In this document: positions 45,134 to 54,748 of the stretch, one piece after another
Position numbering within the stretch: position 1 is the stretch's first letter
How the letters are laid out: every line of letters begins with the position of its first letter
Origin: Arthrobacter sp. KBS0702
GTDB lineage: Bacteria > Actinomycetota > Actinomycetes > Actinomycetales > Micrococcaceae
Assembly (NCBI RefSeq): GCF_005937985.2
Contig: NZ_CP042172.1
Span: forward strand, 3,348,001 to 3,412,000
Reading direction: 5' to 3'
Length of the DNA stretch: 64,000 bases
Program-made: the position numbers and the translations under genes
Notes under the pieces: generated by a model
Database searches by the model: none
Told to the model about the DNA's origin: nothing
Seen by the model: the letters and a program-made list of their open reading frames with translations, nothing else

Positions 45134-45675
45134 GCGCCCACCTCCTGTTTCAGGGCGGTCAATTCGGCCGGGGTGCCCATGATCCGGATCAGTCCGGCCT
45201 CGGTGTCGCGGACCTCCTTGCGGAGCTTGGCGGCGTCCTCGGCGTCGCGGACGTTAATGCCGTGGATGTAGAGCGTGGACGTGGACCTGTCCACCTCCAC
45301 CACCAGCGACCCCGGGATCAGCGAGATGACGTGCCCGGTGGCGGTCACCAGCAGGTCGGAGTGGCTCCGGAGCGGGACGGCGACGACGGCGCTGATCACC
45401 CGCGGCCCCTTGACCAGGGCCAGGAACAGGACCTGGAAACTGGCCGCCACGACTTTGCCCAGGAAAACCACGGCGAACGGTACGGCGCGCAGCACGTTGA
45501 ATCGACCGCCCAGCTCCACCGGCGGCAGGTAAAAGAGCCGCGCCACCACCACGGCGATCAGGGCGCCGAAGAGCAGGTTGCCCGCGCTGAAGTCCTGCCA
45601 GAGGGCGCCCCAGACGATGACGAGCCAGACCAGCAGCGGCAGTTCCTGGCGCAGCGAGATTCTCTTTCGCGTCAT
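45130..45675 (-). CDS. mrpE: Mrp antiporter subunit E
   Basis: A 181-residue MrpE with an N-terminal membrane pair (L-P-L-L-V-W-L-V-I-V-W-G-A-L-W then N-L-L-F-G-A-L-I-A) and a cytoplasmic beta domain. I-S-L-I-P-G-S-L-V-V-E-V-D and L-Y-I-H-G-I are family signatures. It supports assembly of the antiporter rather than ion flux itself. Both ends overlap neighbouring genes by 4 nt (mrpD upstream, mrpF downstream). Confidence 0.94.
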   Translation of the reverse strand: MTRKRISLRQELPLLVWLVIVWGALWQDFSAGNLLFGALIAVVVARLFYLPPVELGGRFNVLRAVPFAVVFLGKVVAASFQVLFLALVKGPRVISAVVAVPLRSHSDLLVTATGHVISLIPGSLVVEVDRSTSTLYIHGINVRDAEDAAKLRKEVRDTEAGLIRIMGTPAELTALKQEVGA

Positions 45676-47285
45676 TTCGGCCCCTCCTGCCGCGGCATCT
45701 GCGCGATGACCGGAACCGGGGCTTCGTCCCCCAGCACGGCCTGGATGTAGGAGGACCGGTCCAGCATCTCCGAGGCCGACTGCCCGGCCACCCTGAACAG
45801 CGGCCCTGCAAAGACCGTCAGCGCCACCCCGAACAGCACCAGGGCCAGGGTGGAACCCACCATGGTGCGCGGCAGCAGGGTCACGTTCTGCTGGCCGGCG
45901 CGGTCACCTGTGGCCTGGCTGCCGGGGCCGGCGAGCAGCACGGGGTCCGGGTGTTCGGCGTCCTCGGGCTTGCGCCAGAACGCACGGTTCCAGACCCTGG
46001 CGATGGCCAGCAGGGTCAGCAGGCTGGTCAGCACACCGCCTGCCACCAGGGCGTAGGCCAGCGGGGTCCCCAGGGCGACGCCGGCCTGCAGCAGGCCAAG
46101 CTTGCCAAGGAACCCGGAGAGCGGCGGGATGCCGGCCAGGTTCATGGCCGGCACGAAGAACAGCACGGCCAGCAGCGGCGAGAGCTTGGCGAGCCCTGCG
46201 ATCCGGTCCACCGAGGAACTCCCGGCACGACGCTCGATCAGGCCGGTCACGAGGAACAGGCTGGTCTGGATGGTGATGTGGTGCGCCACGTAGAACACCG
46301 CGGCCCCGAGTCCGGCGACGGAGGACATCGCCAGGCCGAACACCATATAGCCGATGTGGCTGACCAGCGTGAAGGAGAGGAGCCGCTTGATGTCGCTCTG
46401 AGCCAGGGCACCGAGGATTCCCACCACCATGGTCAGCAGCGCCGCGACCATCAGCGGGGTATTGAAGGTGTCCCCGGGGAAGAGCAGGGTCTCGGTGCGG
46501 ACCATCGCATAGACGCCCACCTTGGTGAGCAGGCCGGCGAACACGGCGGTGACCGGGGCCGGCGCCGTCGGATACGAGTCCGGCAGCCAGAAACTCAGCG
46601 GGAACACGGCCGCCTTGATGCCGAACGCCACGAGCAGCAGGACGTGCAGGAGGTTTCGCGTGCCCTGGTCCAGGTCGGCCAGCTTGATGGCGAGGTCCGC
46701 CATGTTGATGGTCCCGGTGGCGCCGTAGATCATGGCGATCGCGATCAGGAAGAGCACCGAGGACACCACCGAGACCACCACGTAGGTCACACCGGCACGG
46801 ACCCTCGGGCCCGTCCCGCCCAGGGTCATCAGCACGTAGCTGGCGGTCAGCAGGATCTCAAAGCCCACGTAGAGGTTGAAAAGATCGCCGGAGAGGAAGG
46901 CGTTGGAGACGCCCGCGACGAGGATCAGGTAGGTGGGGTGGAAGATCGACACGGGGGCGTCGCTGTCGCCGTCGGCCATGCCCTGGCCGGTGGCGTAGAC
47001 CAGCACGGCGAGGCTGACCGCCGAGGACACCACCAGCATGAGCGAGGAGAACTGGTCCACCACCATCACGATGCCCCAGGGCGGCAGCCAGCCGCCGATA
47101 TTCACGGCCGCCGTGCCGCCCTCCCAGACGGAGGCCAGCAGCCAGCATTCCAGCAGCAGGGTCAGCGACAGCAGCGCGATGCTCACGGTCCGTTGCGCCC
47201 TGGAATGACGGATCAGCAAAAAGGTCAGGGCGGCCCCAAGGATGGGGATGACGACGGCGAGCGGGGCGAAGCTGGCGATGTTCAC
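45672..47285 (-). CDS. mrpD: Mrp antiporter subunit D (NuoN/NuoM-like)
   Basis: A 537-residue membrane protein with about 14 helices, homologous to the proton-pumping subunits of complex I. The Lys-bearing helix K-A-A-V-F-P-L-S-F-W-L-P-D-S-Y-P-T-A-P-A matches the antiporter signature, as does the later S-D-I-K-R-L-L-S-F-T-L-V-S-H-I-G-Y. The frame is open well upstream, but GTG 47285 has GGAAGGAGG and overlaps the mrpC stop (GTGA). With MrpA it forms the ion-translocating core. Confidence 0.95.
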   Translation of the reverse strand: MNIASFAPLAVVIPILGAALTFLLIRHSRAQRTVSIALLSLTLLLECWLLASVWEGGTAAVNIGGWLPPWGIVMVVDQFSSLMLVVSSAVSLAVLVYATGQGMADGDSDAPVSIFHPTYLILVAGVSNAFLSGDLFNLYVGFEILLTASYVLMTLGGTGPRVRAGVTYVVVSVVSSVLFLIAIAMIYGATGTINMADLAIKLADLDQGTRNLLHVLLLVAFGIKAAVFPLSFWLPDSYPTAPAPVTAVFAGLLTKVGVYAMVRTETLLFPGDTFNTPLMVAALLTMVVGILGALAQSDIKRLLSFTLVSHIGYMVFGLAMSSVAGLGAAVFYVAHHITIQTSLFLVTGLIERRAGSSSVDRIAGLAKLSPLLAVLFFVPAMNLAGIPPLSGFLGKLGLLQAGVALGTPLAYALVAGGVLTSLLTLLAIARVWNRAFWRKPEDAEHPDPVLLAGPGSQATGDRAGQQNVTLLPRTMVGSTLALVLFGVALTVFAGPLFRVAGQSASEMLDRSSYIQAVLGDEAPVPVIAQMPRQEGPK

Positions 47286-47824
47286 TTGGTCCCTCCTTCC
47301 GTGCCGCGGGCGATGTTTTGGGATCCTGGCTGTTCCTCGGCGGCGGCGTCCGCGGCCGGCATCCGGCGGGCGCCGGCCTGCACGACCTCGTCGCCGCCGG
47401 AGGCCGACAGGAGCGGGAACTCGGAGGTTTCGGCCGGGACGACGGCGTCGTCCTCGGCATCGAAGCTGGGTGTTTCGGCCACGCGGCGGTCCTCGGCGTC
47501 GTCTTGGATTTCGTCCTGGCGGGCCAGCACCCAGGTGCGGTAAATGATGCCCAGCATAAAGGCCGTGACCGCAAAGGAGATCACGATCGAGGTCAGGATC
47601 AGCGCCTGTGGGAGCGGGTCGCTGTAGTCCCCGGCGGGCGTGTCCTTGCTGAACAGCGGGGCGAGCCCCGCGTAGCCGCCGGTGGCGAGGATCAGCAGGT
47701 TGGTGGCGTTTGCCAGCACCATGAGGCCGAGCAGGACCCGGGTGAGGCTCCGTTCCAGCAGCAGGTAGATGCCGCAGGCATACAGCGCTCCCATCACCGT
47801 GAGCAGGGTCAGGTTGACGCTCAT
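47282..47824 (-). CDS. mrpC: Mrp antiporter subunit C with C-terminal extension
   Basis: A 180-residue protein. The first about 112 residues are a normal NuoK-like MrpC with three helices (G-I-Y-L-L-L-E-R-S-L-T-R-V-L-L-G, N-L-L-I-L, D-P-L-P-Q-A-L-I-L-T-S-I-V-I). Beyond these it carries about 65 acidic, disordered residues that the usual MrpC lacks. The start overlaps the mrpA stop, and the stop overlaps the mrpD start. The tail faces the cytoplasm and may be a regulatory or assembly element; that is inference. Confidence 0.93.
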   Translation of the reverse strand: MSVNLTLLTVMGALYACGIYLLLERSLTRVLLGLMVLANATNLLILATGGYAGLAPLFSKDTPAGDYSDPLPQALILTSIVISFAVTAFMLGIIYRTWVLARQDEIQDDAEDRRVAETPSFDAEDDAVVPAETSEFPLLSASGGDEVVQAGARRMPAADAAAEEQPGSQNIARGTEGGTK

Positions 47825-50800
47825 GATCTCCCCTTGGCGGTGGTTTCTGCCGGGACGCCGTCGGACGGTTCCGCGGAGCGTTCGGCGGGCTGTTCCCCCG
47901 GCTGTTCCTCGAAATGCTCGTCGATTTCCGCGCCCAGGCTGCGCAGCACGTCCAGGGCCAGGCCGATGACGACGGTGTAGACGCCGATGTCGAAGATTGT
48001 GGAGGTGACGAATTTGATGTCACCAAAGACCGGAAGCCACAGTTCGATGACGGCGCTTTGGAAGACCTGCCCGCCGAGCAGCAGCGGCGCGACGCCGGAC
48101 GCGGCGGCGGTCGCGAGGCCGATCCCCAGCAGGGCACCGGCGCTGACCGGCGTGGCCTCGCGCAGTTCGAAACGGCCCCCGGCGAGGTAGCGGATGGCGA
48201 GCGCCAGGCCGGCCGTGAGCCCGCCGGCGAAACCGCCGCCGGGCAGGTTGTGCCCGGCGAGCAGCAGGTAGAGGGAGAAGACGATCATCGAGTGGAAGAT
48301 CAGCCGGGTGACGACTTCGAAGATGATGGATCGGCGTTCTGGGGCCATGGTCCGGCCGGCCACGAGCCATGCGTCGCGCGCCGAGGCGGCGAAACGCCGG
48401 CTCATGGCAAGCGCCGCGTTGTCCCGGGTGTTGCCGGCAACGCCCGCCCGGCGCCCGACGGTCCCCTCCGCCACGGGCGCGGAGGGCCCGATCCGGTCGC
48501 CGCGGCCGCGGACGAAAATCAGGCTGGCGACGCCGGTCGCCGCGAGCGCCAGAACGGAGATCTCGCCGAAGGTGTCCCATGCCCGGATGTCCACGAGGGT
48601 GACGTTGACGATGTTCAGGCCGCCGCCGTCCTCATAGGCCAAGCGCGGGAATTCCAGCGAGACCGGCGTGGCCACACGCGCGCCCAGGGCATAGATCGCC
48701 ACGAAGATCATAGTGACGCCGAACGCCGCCCCAATGATCACCCGGACGACCCGGTACTTGCCGCCGGTGCGGTCGCGCAGTTCGGCCGGCAGGCTGCGCA
48801 TGGCGAGGACGAAGGCCACCAAGATGATGGTCTCCACCAGCATCTGTGTCAGGGCCAGGTCCGGGGCGCCCTGGAGCGCGAACATCAGCGCAATGCCGTA
48901 GCCGGTGACCGAGACCATCAGCACGGCCAGGAAGCGTTTGTTGGCCCGCACGGCGGCGAGTGCGCCGATCACGATGCCTGCGCCGACCACGGGTTGCAGG
49001 GGCGAGCTGGGATCGATGAAGTACAGGCCGTCGGGCAGCGGCTTATTGGCCAGCAGCAGGGCCGTGAGGGGCAGGACGAAGGCAACGGTCAGGATGACGG
49101 AGAGGTAGAAGTAGAGCGAGCCACGCTGGGTGCGGCCGGTGACCCAGACGGCTGCATCATCGAGGGCGCCAATGGAGAGCTGGTAGGCGCGGTCGCCGTC
49201 GACCCAGCCGGGAACCAGGCCCTGGACGCGGGAGACGGCGTTCCGTCCGTAGAACATTGCCGCGCCCAGGGCGAACGTCACCGCCGTCATCCCCAGCGCC
49301 GGAGTGAAGCCGTGCCAGAGCGCCAGGTGACCGGCGGCGGCTGCCGGGTCCTCGCCGTCGCGCACAAACAGTGCGGCGTAGGGCTGGATCCACGCGTCCA
49401 CCGGGGCCGGCCACAGTCCATAGACGATGGTCAGCAGGCTCAGCACGGCGGGGGCCGCCAGGAAGGCCGGCTTGACGGCCTTGAACGGGGTGGCCTCGAC
49501 GCCGGGCTTGACTGCGAAGGCGCCCCACATGAACCGGGCGCTGTAGGCGAAGGTCAGGATGGAGCCCACGACCAGGCCGACGAGGAGCACGGGCCCCCAC
49601 GGGCCGGCGGCGGCGCCGGTGCCGTGGTCCACGAACGCCTCGAAGACCGATTCCTTCGCCACGAAGCCGGCCAGCGGCGGGATGCCGGCCATGGATGCCG
49701 CACCGACGGATGCCACGATGGCCAAGGCCCGGGACGAGCGGTAGACCCCGGAGAGCTTGCGGATGTCGCGGGTCCCGGCCTGGTGGTCGATGATCCCGAC
49801 CACCAGGAACAGCGTGGCTTTGAAGAGTCCGTGCGCCAGCAGCAGGCCGAGACCGGCGAGTGCCGCGTCGGGCTGGCCGAGGCCTACCACCATGGCCAGG
49901 AAGCCCAGCTGGCTGACCGTGCCATAGGCGAGGATGAGCTTAATGTCGGTCTGCCGCAGGGCGCGGTAGCCGCCCACCAGCATGGTCGCCAGCCCCAGGC
50001 CGAGCACCACCGGGAGCCAGAACGCCGTCTCTGCGAACCCGGGGGCAAGCCGCGCCACGAGGTAGATGCCCGCCTTGACCATGGCCGCGGCGTGCAGGTA
50101 CGCACTCACCGGCGTCGGCGCGGCCATCGCACCGGGAAGCCAGAAGTGGAAGGGGACCAGTGCGGATTTCGTGATCGCACCCACCAGTACCAGCACGACG
50201 GCGGCCGCCACCGTGGCCGCGGCGGGACCCGTCACCAGTTCCGGTGCCATCGCCAGGAGGGCCGAGATCCGGTAGGTTCCCGCGGTGGCGCCCAGCATGA
50301 TCAGCCCGACGAGCATGGCCAGGCCCCCGGCGGTGGTGACCACCAGCGCCTGCAGCGCCGAGCGGCGGGCAGACAACCTGGTGCGGGCGTAGCCGATCAG
50401 CAGGTAGGAGAGCACCGTGGTCAATTCCCAGAAGACGAACATCAGCAGCAGGTCATCGGCGGTGACCAGCCCGAACATCGCTCCGGCGAACGCCAGCAGC
50501 TGGGCCCCGAAGCCACCCAGGTGGCTGTCCTTGTCCTTGAAGTAGCGGGCACAGTAGACCAGGACCAGCGCCCCGACGCCCAGGATCAGCAGCGACATGA
50601 CCCAGGCCAGGGCGTCCATCCGGAAGGCCAGCTCGAGCCGGAGGTCCGGGATCCACGGCAAGACCGACGTGATGGAACCGGCGTCGGAGTACACCGCGTC
50701 GTGCTGGAAGGCCAGCCAGACAAACGATCCCGCGGGCACTGCCGCCAGCGCGAAGAACGCATTCCTGCCGATCCTGCGGAACAGGAACGGCGCCACAGCA

Positions 50801-50835
50801 GCCACCGCGAAGTGCACGGCAAGGACTGTGATCAC
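47821..50835 (-). CDS. mrpA: Mrp antiporter subunit A fused to MrpB
   Basis: 1004 residues with about 20 or more helices. The N-terminal two thirds is a NuoL-like antiporter subunit (K-S-A-L-V-P-F-H-F-W-L-P-G-A-M-A-A-P-T-P-V-S-A-Y and S-Q-L-G-F-L). The C-terminal part has the MrpA DUF4040-type domain (G-A-P-D-L-A-L-T-Q-M) and then an MrpB domain (G-H-N-L-P-G-G-G-F-A-G-G-L). There is no separate mrpB gene, as in other actinobacterial operons. The frame reaches 50892, but GTG 50835 has GGAGAT at 6 nt and starts at the first helix, so I prefer it. First gene of the mrp operon. Confidence 0.94.
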   Translation of the reverse strand: MITVLAVHFAVAAVAPFLFRRIGRNAFFALAAVPAGSFVWLAFQHDAVYSDAGSITSVLPWIPDLRLELAFRMDALAWVMSLLILGVGALVLVYCARYFKDKDSHLGGFGAQLLAFAGAMFGLVTADDLLLMFVFWELTTVLSYLLIGYARTRLSARRSALQALVVTTAGGLAMLVGLIMLGATAGTYRISALLAMAPELVTGPAAATVAAAVVLVLVGAITKSALVPFHFWLPGAMAAPTPVSAYLHAAAMVKAGIYLVARLAPGFAETAFWLPVVLGLGLATMLVGGYRALRQTDIKLILAYGTVSQLGFLAMVVGLGQPDAALAGLGLLLAHGLFKATLFLVVGIIDHQAGTRDIRKLSGVYRSSRALAIVASVGAASMAGIPPLAGFVAKESVFEAFVDHGTGAAAGPWGPVLLVGLVVGSILTFAYSARFMWGAFAVKPGVEATPFKAVKPAFLAAPAVLSLLTIVYGLWPAPVDAWIQPYAALFVRDGEDPAAAAGHLALWHGFTPALGMTAVTFALGAAMFYGRNAVSRVQGLVPGWVDGDRAYQLSIGALDDAAVWVTGRTQRGSLYFYLSVILTVAFVLPLTALLLANKPLPDGLYFIDPSSPLQPVVGAGIVIGALAAVRANKRFLAVLMVSVTGYGIALMFALQGAPDLALTQMLVETIILVAFVLAMRSLPAELRDRTGGKYRVVRVIIGAAFGVTMIFVAIYALGARVATPVSLEFPRLAYEDGGGLNIVNVTLVDIRAWDTFGEISVLALAATGVASLIFVRGRGDRIGPSAPVAEGTVGRRAGVAGNTRDNAALAMSRRFAASARDAWLVAGRTMAPERRSIIFEVVTRLIFHSMIVFSLYLLLAGHNLPGGGFAGGLTAGLALAIRYLAGGRFELREATPVSAGALLGIGLATAAASGVAPLLLGGQVFQSAVIELWLPVFGDIKFVTSTIFDIGVYTVVIGLALDVLRSLGAEIDEHFEEQPGEQPAERSAEPSDGVPAETTAKGRS

Positions 50836-51023
50836 TGGTATCTCCGCAACGTCAGGTACTCGATTGTCAAAAAGTTGGAGCAGGCGGGGCATTGGTTAGG
50901 TTCGGTGCGGCAAGTTTACCAAGCGTGCACAAATTCTTTTCCCCATGACGGGCCGGGTCGCGGGCCACGACGGGCCGGTGCGGTCCGAACCGTTTCCTCC
51001 CCGGGTGGACCGCATCGGACGGC

Positions 51024-51029
51024 TAACAT
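51024..51029 (+). promoter_or_regulatory. -10 hexamer of a leaderless MFS gene
   Basis: TAACAT lies exactly 6 nt before the ATG at 51036, with no ribosome-binding site. Confidence 0.45.
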
Positions 51030-51035
51030 CAGGCT

Positions 51036-52436
51036 ATGAACTCCGCCACCGCCCCCGAGGCCATGCGTCCGGCCTCGGAACTCGAGTCCGGCAGCCACGC
51101 CACCGGCAAGGGCAAGGTCCTCGCCTGGGCCGCCTGGGACTGGGGTTCCGCAGCCTTTAACGCCGTTATGACCACCTTCGTCTTTACCGTCTACCTGACT
51201 TCAAAAGCCTTTGGCGGCGAAGACGAAGCCTCGGCGGTTCTCGGCGGCGCCCTGGCCATTGCCGGGGCGGCCATCGCGCTGCTGGCCCCGGTCACCGGCC
51301 AGCGCTCCGATAACGGCGGCCGGCGCAAGCTCTGGCTCGGGGTCAATACCGCTGCGGTCGCACTGCTGACCGGGCTCTGCTTCTTCGTTTTCCCCCGCCC
51401 GGAGTTCCTGCTGCTCGGCGTGACGCTGATTGCGCTGGGCAACGTCTTCTTCGAATTTGCCGGCGTGAACTACAACGCCATGCTGGCCCAGATCTCCACG
51501 CCCGCGAACATCGGCAAGATCAGCGGCTTCGGCTGGGCCTCGGGCTACCTCGGAGGCATCGTGGCGCTGCTGATCGTGCTGCAGCTCTTCGTCCAGCCCA
51601 GCATTGACTGGTTCGGGGCCTCCACCGAGGAAAGCCTGAACATCCGCCTGGTGGCGGTGTTCTCTGCGCTCTGGTTCCTGATCTTCGCGATCCCGGTGAT
51701 GCTCGCCGTCCCGGAAGTGCCCAAGGCCAGGCAGGCCCGCCTGGGCTTCTTCGCCTCCTACGGCCTGCTCGTGCGCCGCATCCGCGCCATCTACCGGACC
51801 AGCCCGCACACCATCTTCTTCCTGCTGGCCAGCGCCATCTTCCGTGACGGCCTCGCCGCGGTCTTCACCTTCGGCGGGATCATCGCCGCAGGCACCTTTG
51901 GCTTCGAGCTCAAGCAGGTCATCTTCTTTGCCATCTTCGGAAATGTTGTGGCCGCCGCCGGCGCCCTGGTGGGCGGTTTCCTGGACGACAAGGTGGGCCC
52001 CAAGGCCGTCATCATCGCCTCACTGGCCGGCCTGCTGGTCGCGGGCAGCGTCCTCCTGGCCCTGGGAAACGGCAACTATTCCTTACTCGGCATGGAGTGG
52101 TCCGGCAGCACGACCTTCTGGGTGTTCGGCTTGTTCCTGTGCCTGTTCGTGGGCCCGGCCCAGTCCTCGTCCCGCGCCTACCTGGCCCGGCTGGCCCCGC
52201 ACGGTGAATCCGGCGAACTGTTCGGCCTGTACGCCACCACCGGCCGGGCCGTCAGCTTCCTGGCACCGGCGCTGTTCACCCTATGCATCACGGTCGCGAC
52301 GCCCTTTGTTGCCCCCGGCGAAGCGCAGCGCTGGGGCATCCTCGGCATCATGGTCGTCCTGCTGGCCGGGCTGCTGGTGATGGTGCCCGTCAAGCCGCCG
52401 GGCAAGACGGAAATCGCCGTCGTGCCCGAGGCCTGA
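51036..52436 (+). CDS. UMF1/Atg22-like MFS transporter
   Basis: A 466-residue membrane protein with about 12 helices. The N-terminal A-W-x-x-W-D-W-G-S-A-A-F-N is the signature of the UMF1 (vacuole-effluxer Atg22-like) family, and G-R-R-K-L-W-L after helix 2 is an MFS loop. Bacterial members are uncharacterised; amino-acid or metabolite export has been suggested for relatives. It is divergent from the mrp operon across 200 bp. The gene looks leaderless. Confidence 0.9.
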   Translation: MNSATAPEAMRPASELESGSHATGKGKVLAWAAWDWGSAAFNAVMTTFVFTVYLTSKAFGGEDEASAVLGGALAIAGAAIALLAPVTGQRSDNGGRRKLWLGVNTAAVALLTGLCFFVFPRPEFLLLGVTLIALGNVFFEFAGVNYNAMLAQISTPANIGKISGFGWASGYLGGIVALLIVLQLFVQPSIDWFGASTEESLNIRLVAVFSALWFLIFAIPVMLAVPEVPKARQARLGFFASYGLLVRRIRAIYRTSPHTIFFLLASAIFRDGLAAVFTFGGIIAAGTFGFELKQVIFFAIFGNVVAAAGALVGGFLDDKVGPKAVIIASLAGLLVAGSVLLALGNGNYSLLGMEWSGSTTFWVFGLFLCLFVGPAQSSSRAYLARLAPHGESGELFGLYATTGRAVSFLAPALFTLCITVATPFVAPGEAQRWGILGIMVVLLAGLLVMVPVKPPGKTEIAVVPEA

Positions 52437-52463
52437 ACCTGCCCCAATAAGCTGCCAGCGCAT

Positions 52464-52469
52464 TAGGCT
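52464..52469 (+). promoter_or_regulatory. -10 hexamer of a leaderless antiporter-regulator gene
   Basis: TAGGCT lies exactly 6 nt before the ATG at 52476; the intervening GGAGGC is too close to serve as a normal ribosome-binding site. Confidence 0.45.
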
Positions 52470-52475
52470 GGAGGC

Positions 52476-52958
52476 ATGAACGTGGATGAGACAGACCTTC
52501 CCGGCCTGGGCCGGCGCAAGGACTTCATGACCGCCTCGGGACGCCGGATCGGCGTCGTCGAGTACCGCGAAGGCCAAACCGAACTGATCGTCTCGACCTG
52601 GGACGACCCGGACACCTGCCAGGCGTCCATCCCGCTGACCGCCGACGAGGCCGCGGCCCTGGGCAATCTTCTGGGCGGACAGCGCCTGGCCATGCAACTG
52701 TCCGAGGCGCACCGGGAGGTCCCGGGGATCGTCACCCGGCAGTTCTCCATTGCCGCGGACTCACCCTTCCAGAACCAGCCGATGGGCAAGGCCTGCATCC
52801 GGACCCGCAGCGGCGCCTCGATAGTTGCCATCATGCGTGAGGGTGAGGTCCTCCCCTCGCCGGGCCCCGACGTCGTCCTGCACCCCGGTGATCTGCTGGT
52901 GGCGGTAGGCACGCAAGAAGGCCTGGACACTGCGGCCGGCATCCTGCGCAACGGATAG
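52476..52958 (+). CDS. Cation:proton antiporter regulatory subunit (KhtT-like, TrkA-C)
   Basis: A 160-residue cytosolic protein. The C-terminal half is a TrkA-C (RCK_C) domain (G-K-A-C-I-R-T-R-S-G-A-S-I-V-A-I, then P-G-D-L-L-V-A-V-G-T), and the N-terminal half matches KhtT-like subunits. Such subunits bind nucleotides (c-di-AMP in Bacillus KhtT) and gate the partner antiporter. The antiporter gene follows after 5 nt. Direct c-di-AMP binding here is inference. Confidence 0.92.
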   Translation: MNVDETDLPGLGRRKDFMTASGRRIGVVEYREGQTELIVSTWDDPDTCQASIPLTADEAAALGNLLGGQRLAMQLSEAHREVPGIVTRQFSIAADSPFQNQPMGKACIRTRSGASIVAIMREGEVLPSPGPDVVLHPGDLLVAVGTQEGLDTAAGILRNG

Positions 52959-52963
52959 ACGGC

Positions 52964-54160
52964 ATGGATCCGCTCGCCCTGACCCTCATCGAACTGGGGG
53001 CCGTCGTGTTCTGCCTTGGCCTGCTGGCCAGGCTGGCCGGGCGGATCGGCATGTCACCCATCCCGCTCTACCTCGTCGGCGGCCTGTTCTTTGGCGCCGG
53101 CGGGCTGGTCAAGCTCGAGGGTATGCACGAGTTCGCGCACCTCTCCAGCGAGATCGGCGTCATCCTGCTTCTTCTTATGCTCGGACTGGAATATACAGCG
53201 GCCGAGCTCGTCACGGGCCTCCGGCGGTCCTGGCAGGCCGGCATCCTGGATCTCGTGCTCAACTTCCTGCCCGGGGCGGCCCTGGCCGTGATGCTGGGCT
53301 GGGGACTCGTGGGGGCCATGGTGATGGGCGGCGTCACCTACATCTCCTCGTCCGGAATCGCCGCGAAGGTGATCACCGATTTGGGCCGGATCGGTAACCG
53401 CGAGACACCGGTGATCCTGTCCATCCTGGTATTCGAGGATCTGGCCATGGCGGTCTACCTGCCGATCCTGACGGCCACCCTCGCGGGAGTGACGTTCCTG
53501 GTGGGGCTGCAGACCGTGGGGATCTCGCTCGCGGTCGTCACGCTGGTGCTGGTGATCGCGCTGCGGCACGGGCACCACGTATCAAAGGCCGTGCACAGCG
53601 AAAATTCCGAGGTGTTCCTGCTCAACCTGCTGGGCGCGGCCCTGCTCGTCGCGGGGCTGGCGGCCGCCATGCAGGTGTCGGCTGCGGTGGGCGCCTTTAT
53701 GCTCGGGATTGCGATCTCCGGCGCCACCGCCCACAGCGCCACGCGGATCCTTGAGCCGCTGCGCGACTTGTTCGCGGCGATCTTCTTTGTGGTCTTCGGC
53801 CTCAATACGGATCCTTCGTCCATCCCCCCGGTGCTCGGCTGGGCCCTGGTCCTGGCCGTTGTCACCGCGGCCACGAAGATGATCACCGGGATCTGGGCCG
53901 CCAAACGGGCCGGCATCGCCATCCCCGGACGTTTCCGTGCCGGGGCGGCCCTGATTGCCCGTGGTGAGTTCTCGATTGTGATCGCCGGGCTCGCGGTGGC
54001 CTCCGGCGTGGTGCCCCGCGAGCTCGCCGCGCTGGCCACCGCCTACGTGCTGATCATGGCGATCATGGGTCCGCTGGCAGCGCGTTTCGTGGAGCCGGTC
54101 GTGCGGATGCTGCGCCGCCCGGCCCGGCGCGTAACTCTCCCGGTCCGTCCCGCCAGCTGA
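52964..54160 (+). CDS. CPA2-family K+/H+ antiporter (KhtU/KefB-like)
   Basis: A 398-residue transporter with about 12-13 helices. The first part has L-Y-L-V-G-G-L and G-V-I-L-L-L-L-M-L-G-L-E-Y, and the core has S-S-G-I-A-A-K-V-I-T-D-L then L-V-F-E-D-L-A-M, the CPA2 motif with the conserved Asp. The KefB/KefC C-terminal KTN domain is missing; instead the gating domain is the separate KhtT-like protein encoded just upstream. It would expel K+ or Na+ in exchange for protons, complementing the Mrp system next door. Confidence 0.94.
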   Translation: MDPLALTLIELGAVVFCLGLLARLAGRIGMSPIPLYLVGGLFFGAGGLVKLEGMHEFAHLSSEIGVILLLLMLGLEYTAAELVTGLRRSWQAGILDLVLNFLPGAALAVMLGWGLVGAMVMGGVTYISSSGIAAKVITDLGRIGNRETPVILSILVFEDLAMAVYLPILTATLAGVTFLVGLQTVGISLAVVTLVLVIALRHGHHVSKAVHSENSEVFLLNLLGAALLVAGLAAAMQVSAAVGAFMLGIAISGATAHSATRILEPLRDLFAAIFFVVFGLNTDPSSIPPVLGWALVLAVVTAATKMITGIWAAKRAGIAIPGRFRAGAALIARGEFSIVIAGLAVASGVVPRELAALATAYVLIMAIMGPLAARFVEPVVRMLRRPARRVTLPVRPAS

Positions 54161-54172
54161 GGCGGTACCGGC

Positions 54173-54748
54173 TTAGATGTCGGTGCGGTGGAAGTTCAGG
54201 TGGCTGCGGCTCGCCGTCGGGCCGCGCTGGCCTTGGTATCGGTTGCCGTACTCGCCGGACCCGTACGGGTGCTCGGCGGCGGAGCTCAGCCGGAAGAAGC
54301 ACAGCTGGCCGATTTTCATGCCCGGCCACAGCTTGATCGGCAGCGTCGCCATGTTGGAGAGTTCCAGGGTCACGTGACCCGAGAATCCCGGATCGATGAA
54401 CCCCGCGGTCGAGTGCGTGAGCAGTCCAAGACGGCCCAGCGAGGACTTGCCCTCCAGCCGCGCCGCGATATCGTCCGGCAGGGTGACGGTCTCGTAGGTG
54501 GAGCCCAGCACGAACTCGCCCGGATGCAGGATGAACGGCTCCCCCGCGTCGACCTCCACCAGGCGGGTCAACTCGGGCTGGTCCTCGGCCGGGTCGATGT
54601 GCGCGTACTTGTGGTTGTCGAACAGCCGGAAGAACCGGTCAATCCGCACGTCCACCGACGACGGCTGAACCATCTCAGGGTCGAACGGCTCCAGCACAAT
54701 CCGCTGGGAATCGATTTCGGTACGAATGTCGCGGTCAGAGATCAGCAC
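54173..54748 (-). CDS. dcd: dCTP deaminase
   Basis: A 191-residue trimeric nucleotide enzyme supplying dUTP for thymidylate. The catalytic segment [14 protein letters not shown] (about 107-120), [11 protein letters not shown] and the nucleotide-binding C-terminus [13 protein letters not shown] are all present. Some actinobacterial enzymes are bifunctional deaminase/dUTPases; I cannot tell which applies. The start is GTG 54748. TATTTT lies 7 nt before it, so the gene is likely leaderless. It is divergent from the CAP-domain gene. Confidence 0.96.
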   Translation of the reverse strand: MLISDRDIRTEIDSQRIVLEPFDPEMVQPSSVDVRIDRFFRLFDNHKYAHIDPAEDQPELTRLVEVDAGEPFILHPGEFVLGSTYETVTLPDDIAARLEGKSSLGRLGLLTHSTAGFIDPGFSGHVTLELSNMATLPIKLWPGMKIGQLCFFRLSSAAEHPYGSGEYGNRYQGQRGPTASRSHLNFHRTDI

